Origin: Acholoe squamosa
Taxonomy: Eukaryota; Annelida; Polychaeta; Phyllodocida; Polynoidae
Assembly: GCA_949317995.1 (NCBI GenBank)
Contig: OX439047.1
Location: 35,192,950 to 35,256,949 of the forward strand
Direction: 5' to 3'
DNA: 64,000 bases
The translations under genes were made by a program, and so were the position numbers. Under the pieces are notes generated by a model. It was not told the DNA's origin, ran no database searches, and was given only the letters and a program-made list of their open reading frames with translations. This document shows, in pieces, positions 61,529 through 64,000 of this stretch. Numbering within the stretch: the stretch's first letter is position 1; each line of letters starts with the position of its first letter.

Positions 61529-64000
61529 TACAGGCTGTATTACTGAGAGTGGTGTAGAGATGGATGTCTGACTGTGGGTGTGATGATGTACATGCTGTAT
61601 TACTGAGAGTGGTGTAGGGATGGATGTCTGACTGTGGTGTGGTGATGTACAGGCTGTATTACTGAGAGTGGTGTAGGGATGGACGTCTGACTGTGGGTGT
61701 GGTGATGTACAGGCTGTATTACTGGGAGTGGTGTAGGGATTGATGTCTGACTGTGGTGTGGGGATGTACAGGCTGTATTACTGAGAGTAGTGTAGAGATG
61801 GATGTCTGACTGTGGGTGTGGTGATGTACAGGCTGTATTACTGAGAGTGGTGTAGAGATGGATGTCTGACTGTGGTGTGGTGATGTACAGGCTGTATTAC
61901 TGAGAGTGGTGTAGAGATGGATGTCTGACTGTGGTGTGGTGATGTACAGGCTGTATTACTGAGAGTGGTGTAGGGATGGATGTCTGACTGTGGGTGTGGT
62001 GATGTACAGGCTGTATTACTGACAGTGATGTAGAGATGGATGTCTGACTGTGGTGTGGGGATGTACATGCTGTATTACTGAGAGTGGTGTAGAGATGGAT
62101 GTATGACTGTGGTGTGGTGATGTACATGCTGTATTACTGAGAGTGGTGTAGGGATGGATGTCTGACTGTGGGTGTGGTGATGTACATGCTGTATTACTGA
62201 GAGTGGTGTAGAGATGGATGTCTGACTGTGGTGTGGTGATGTACAGGCTGTATTACTGAGAGTGGTGTAGAGATGGATGTCTGACTGTGGGTGTGGTGAT
62301 GTACAGGCTGTATTACTGAGAGTGGTGTAGGGATGGACGTCTGACTGTGGTGTGGGGATGTACATGCTGTATTACTGAGAGTGGTGTAGAGATGGATGTC
62401 TGACTGTGGTGTGGGGATGTACATGCTGTATTACTGAGAGTGGTGTAGGGATGGATGTCTGACTGTGGTGTGGTGATGTACAGGCTGTATTACTGAGAGT
62501 GGTGTAGAGATGGATGTCTGACTGTGGTGTGGTGATGTACAGGCTGTATTACTGAGAGTGGTGTAGGGATGGATGTCTGACTGTGGTGTGGTGATGTACA
62601 TGCTGTATTACTGAGAGTGGTGTAGAGATGGATGTCTGACTGTGGTGTGGTGATGTACATGCTGTATTACTGAGAGTGGTGTAGAGATGGATGTCTGACT
62701 GTGGTGTGGTGATGTACATGCTGTATTACTGAGAGTGGTGTAGAGATGGATGTCTGACTGTGGTGTGGGGATGTACATGCTGTATTACTGAGAGTGGTGT
62801 AGAGATGGATGTCTGACTGTGGTGTGGTGATGTACAGGCTGTATTACTGAGAGTGGTGTAGAGATGGATGTCTGACTGTGGTGTGGGGATGTACATGCTG
62901 TATTACTGAGAGTGGTGTAGGGATGGATGTCTGACTGTGGGTGTGGTGATGTACAGGCTGTATTACTGAGAGTGGTGTAGGGATGGATGTCTGACTGTGG
63001 TGTGGGGATGTACATGCTGTATTACTGAGAGTGGTGTAGAGATGGATGTCTGACTGTGGTGTGGTGATGTACAGGCTGTATTACTGAGAGTGGTGTAGAG
63101 ATGGATGTCTGACTGTGGGTGTGGTGATGTACAGGCTGTATTACTGAGAGTGGTGTAGGGATGGATGTCTGACTGTGGTGTGGGGATGTACATGCTGTAT
63201 TACTGAGAGTGGTGTAGAGATGGATGTATGACTGTGGTGTGGGGATGTACATGCTGTATTACTGAGAGTGGTGTAGAGATGGATGTCTGACTGTGGTGTG
63301 GGGATGTACATGCTGTATTACTGAGAGTGGTGTAGAGATGGATGTCTGACTGTGGGTGTGGGGATGTACAGGCTGTATTACTGAGAGTGGTGTAGAGATG
63401 GATGTATGACTGTGGTGTGGTGATGTACATGCTGTATTACTGAGAGTGATGTAGAGATGGATGTCTGACTGTGGGTGTGGTGATGTACAGGCTGTATTAC
63501 TGAGAGTGGTGTAGGGATGGATGTCTGACTGTGGTGTGGGGATGTACATGCTGTATTACTGAGAGTGGTGTAGAGATGGATGTATGACTGTGGTGTGGGG
63601 ATGTACATGCTGTATTACTGAGAGTGGTGTAGAGATGGATGTCTGACTGTGGTGTGGGGATGTACATGCTGTATTACTGAGAGTGGTGTAGAGATGGATG
63701 TCTGACTGTGGGTGTGGGGATGTACAGGCTGTATTACTGAGAGTGGTGTAGATATGGATGTCTGACTGTGGTGTGGTGATGTACATGCTGTATTACTGAG
63801 AGTGGTGTAGGGATGGATGTCTGACTGTGGTGTGGTGATGTACAGGCTGTATTACTGAGAGTGGTGTAGGGATGGATGTCTGACTGTGGTGTGGGGATGT
63901 ACAGGCTGTATTACTGAGAGTGGTGTAGGGATGGATGTCTGACTGTGGTGTGGTGATGTACATGCTGTATTACTGAGAGTGGTGTAGAGATGGATGTCTG
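61529..64000. repeat. 59/60-bp minisatellite, about 41-42 units, continuing past the window
   Basis: Unit: acaggctgtattactgagag, then tggtgtagggatggatgtct, then gactgtgggtgtggtgatgt (59 bp when one G of gggtg is missing). Units vary at a few fixed sites: cagg/catg, gtaggg/gtagag, gtctg/gtatg, gtggtg/gtgggtg, and ggtga/gggga. Because 59 is not a multiple of three, three overlapping minus-strand frames (PQSDIHLYTTLSNTACTSPH-type) stay open for 76-96 codons and recur; they are not genes. Blocks of six units recur with a 356-bp period near the right end, a higher-order repeat. Confidence 0.97.

Noticed and set aside
61838..63786. Many 76-96-codon minus-strand frames with TTLSNTACTSPH-type repeats
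   Set aside because: They arise from the 59/60-bp minisatellite read in three phases; unit-length changes break the frames, and there is no start, splice or domain logic.
61529..64000. CRISPR-like regular repeat array
   Set aside because: There are no unique spacers. The whole 59/60-bp unit repeats head to tail in a eukaryotic context, so it is a minisatellite.

Overview
This window reads as animal nuclear DNA, most likely from a mollusc or a related marine invertebrate, and it is almost entirely intronic or intergenic. The reasons are these. There is no dense coding. The spliceosomal signals are GT/AG. Microsatellites are long. There are many short non-autonomous DNA transposons. Three SINE copies end in (CTCA)n or (AATC)n tails preceded by a GCGTTAAAC-like or GTAAAACAC-like sequence, an ending I associate with molluscan SINEs. 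The taxon is inference; no gene fixes it.

Coding content. The best exon is on the minus strand at 43148-43315: 168 nt, phase 0, 56 codons, with an Ena/VASP-ligand-like acidic-LPPPPP motif. It is reminiscent of the proline-rich N-terminus of zyxin/LPP proteins, but only weakly. A decayed partial copy lies about 350 bp downstream at 42802-42850. Two further minus-strand sites, at 56056/56057 and 35428/35429, each join a long pyrimidine tract and AG directly to a consensus GTRAGT. This is the layout of a recursive (ratchet) splice site, and each is followed by a possible short RS-exon. Together they suggest that much of the window is long intron of one minus-strand gene. A weaker plus-strand exon candidate is at 20563-20723. 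A reverse-transcriptase C-terminal remnant of a non-LTR retrotransposon, with a poly(A) signal, lies at 23852-24547.

Mobile elements, left to right: a 2.0-kb hAT-like element (3865-5900); a 1.7-kb TTAA-flanked element (16966-18670) holding a large foldback; a hAT-like MITE (19765-19930); two copies of a CAGGGGCGTAGGAA-ended MITE (22155-22501, 35799-36138); two CAGAGATGYCA MITEs (27835-27972, 31684-31825); a piggyBac-like MITE (30456-30817); another hAT-like MITE (34759-34956); three CAGGGATGAAAG-type elements (37426-42198); SINEs at 37.5, 47.7 and 49.1 kb; a 1.1-kb inverted-repeat element (49329-50440); a TTAA-flanked MITE (52552-52733); and a 1.76-kb element (58078-59836) carrying nine copies of an 18-bp iteron. 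A 59/60-bp minisatellite fills 61529-64000 and runs off the right edge.

Regulatory-looking signals: four CCAAT boxes spaced exactly 31 bp apart (6887-6984); RFX X-box-like sites near 21.5 and 54.8 kb; and a heavily over-represented 9-bp interrupted palindrome, GAGCWGCTC (15 copies found by eye). No tRNA, rRNA, CRISPR array or complete protein-coding gene was recognised.
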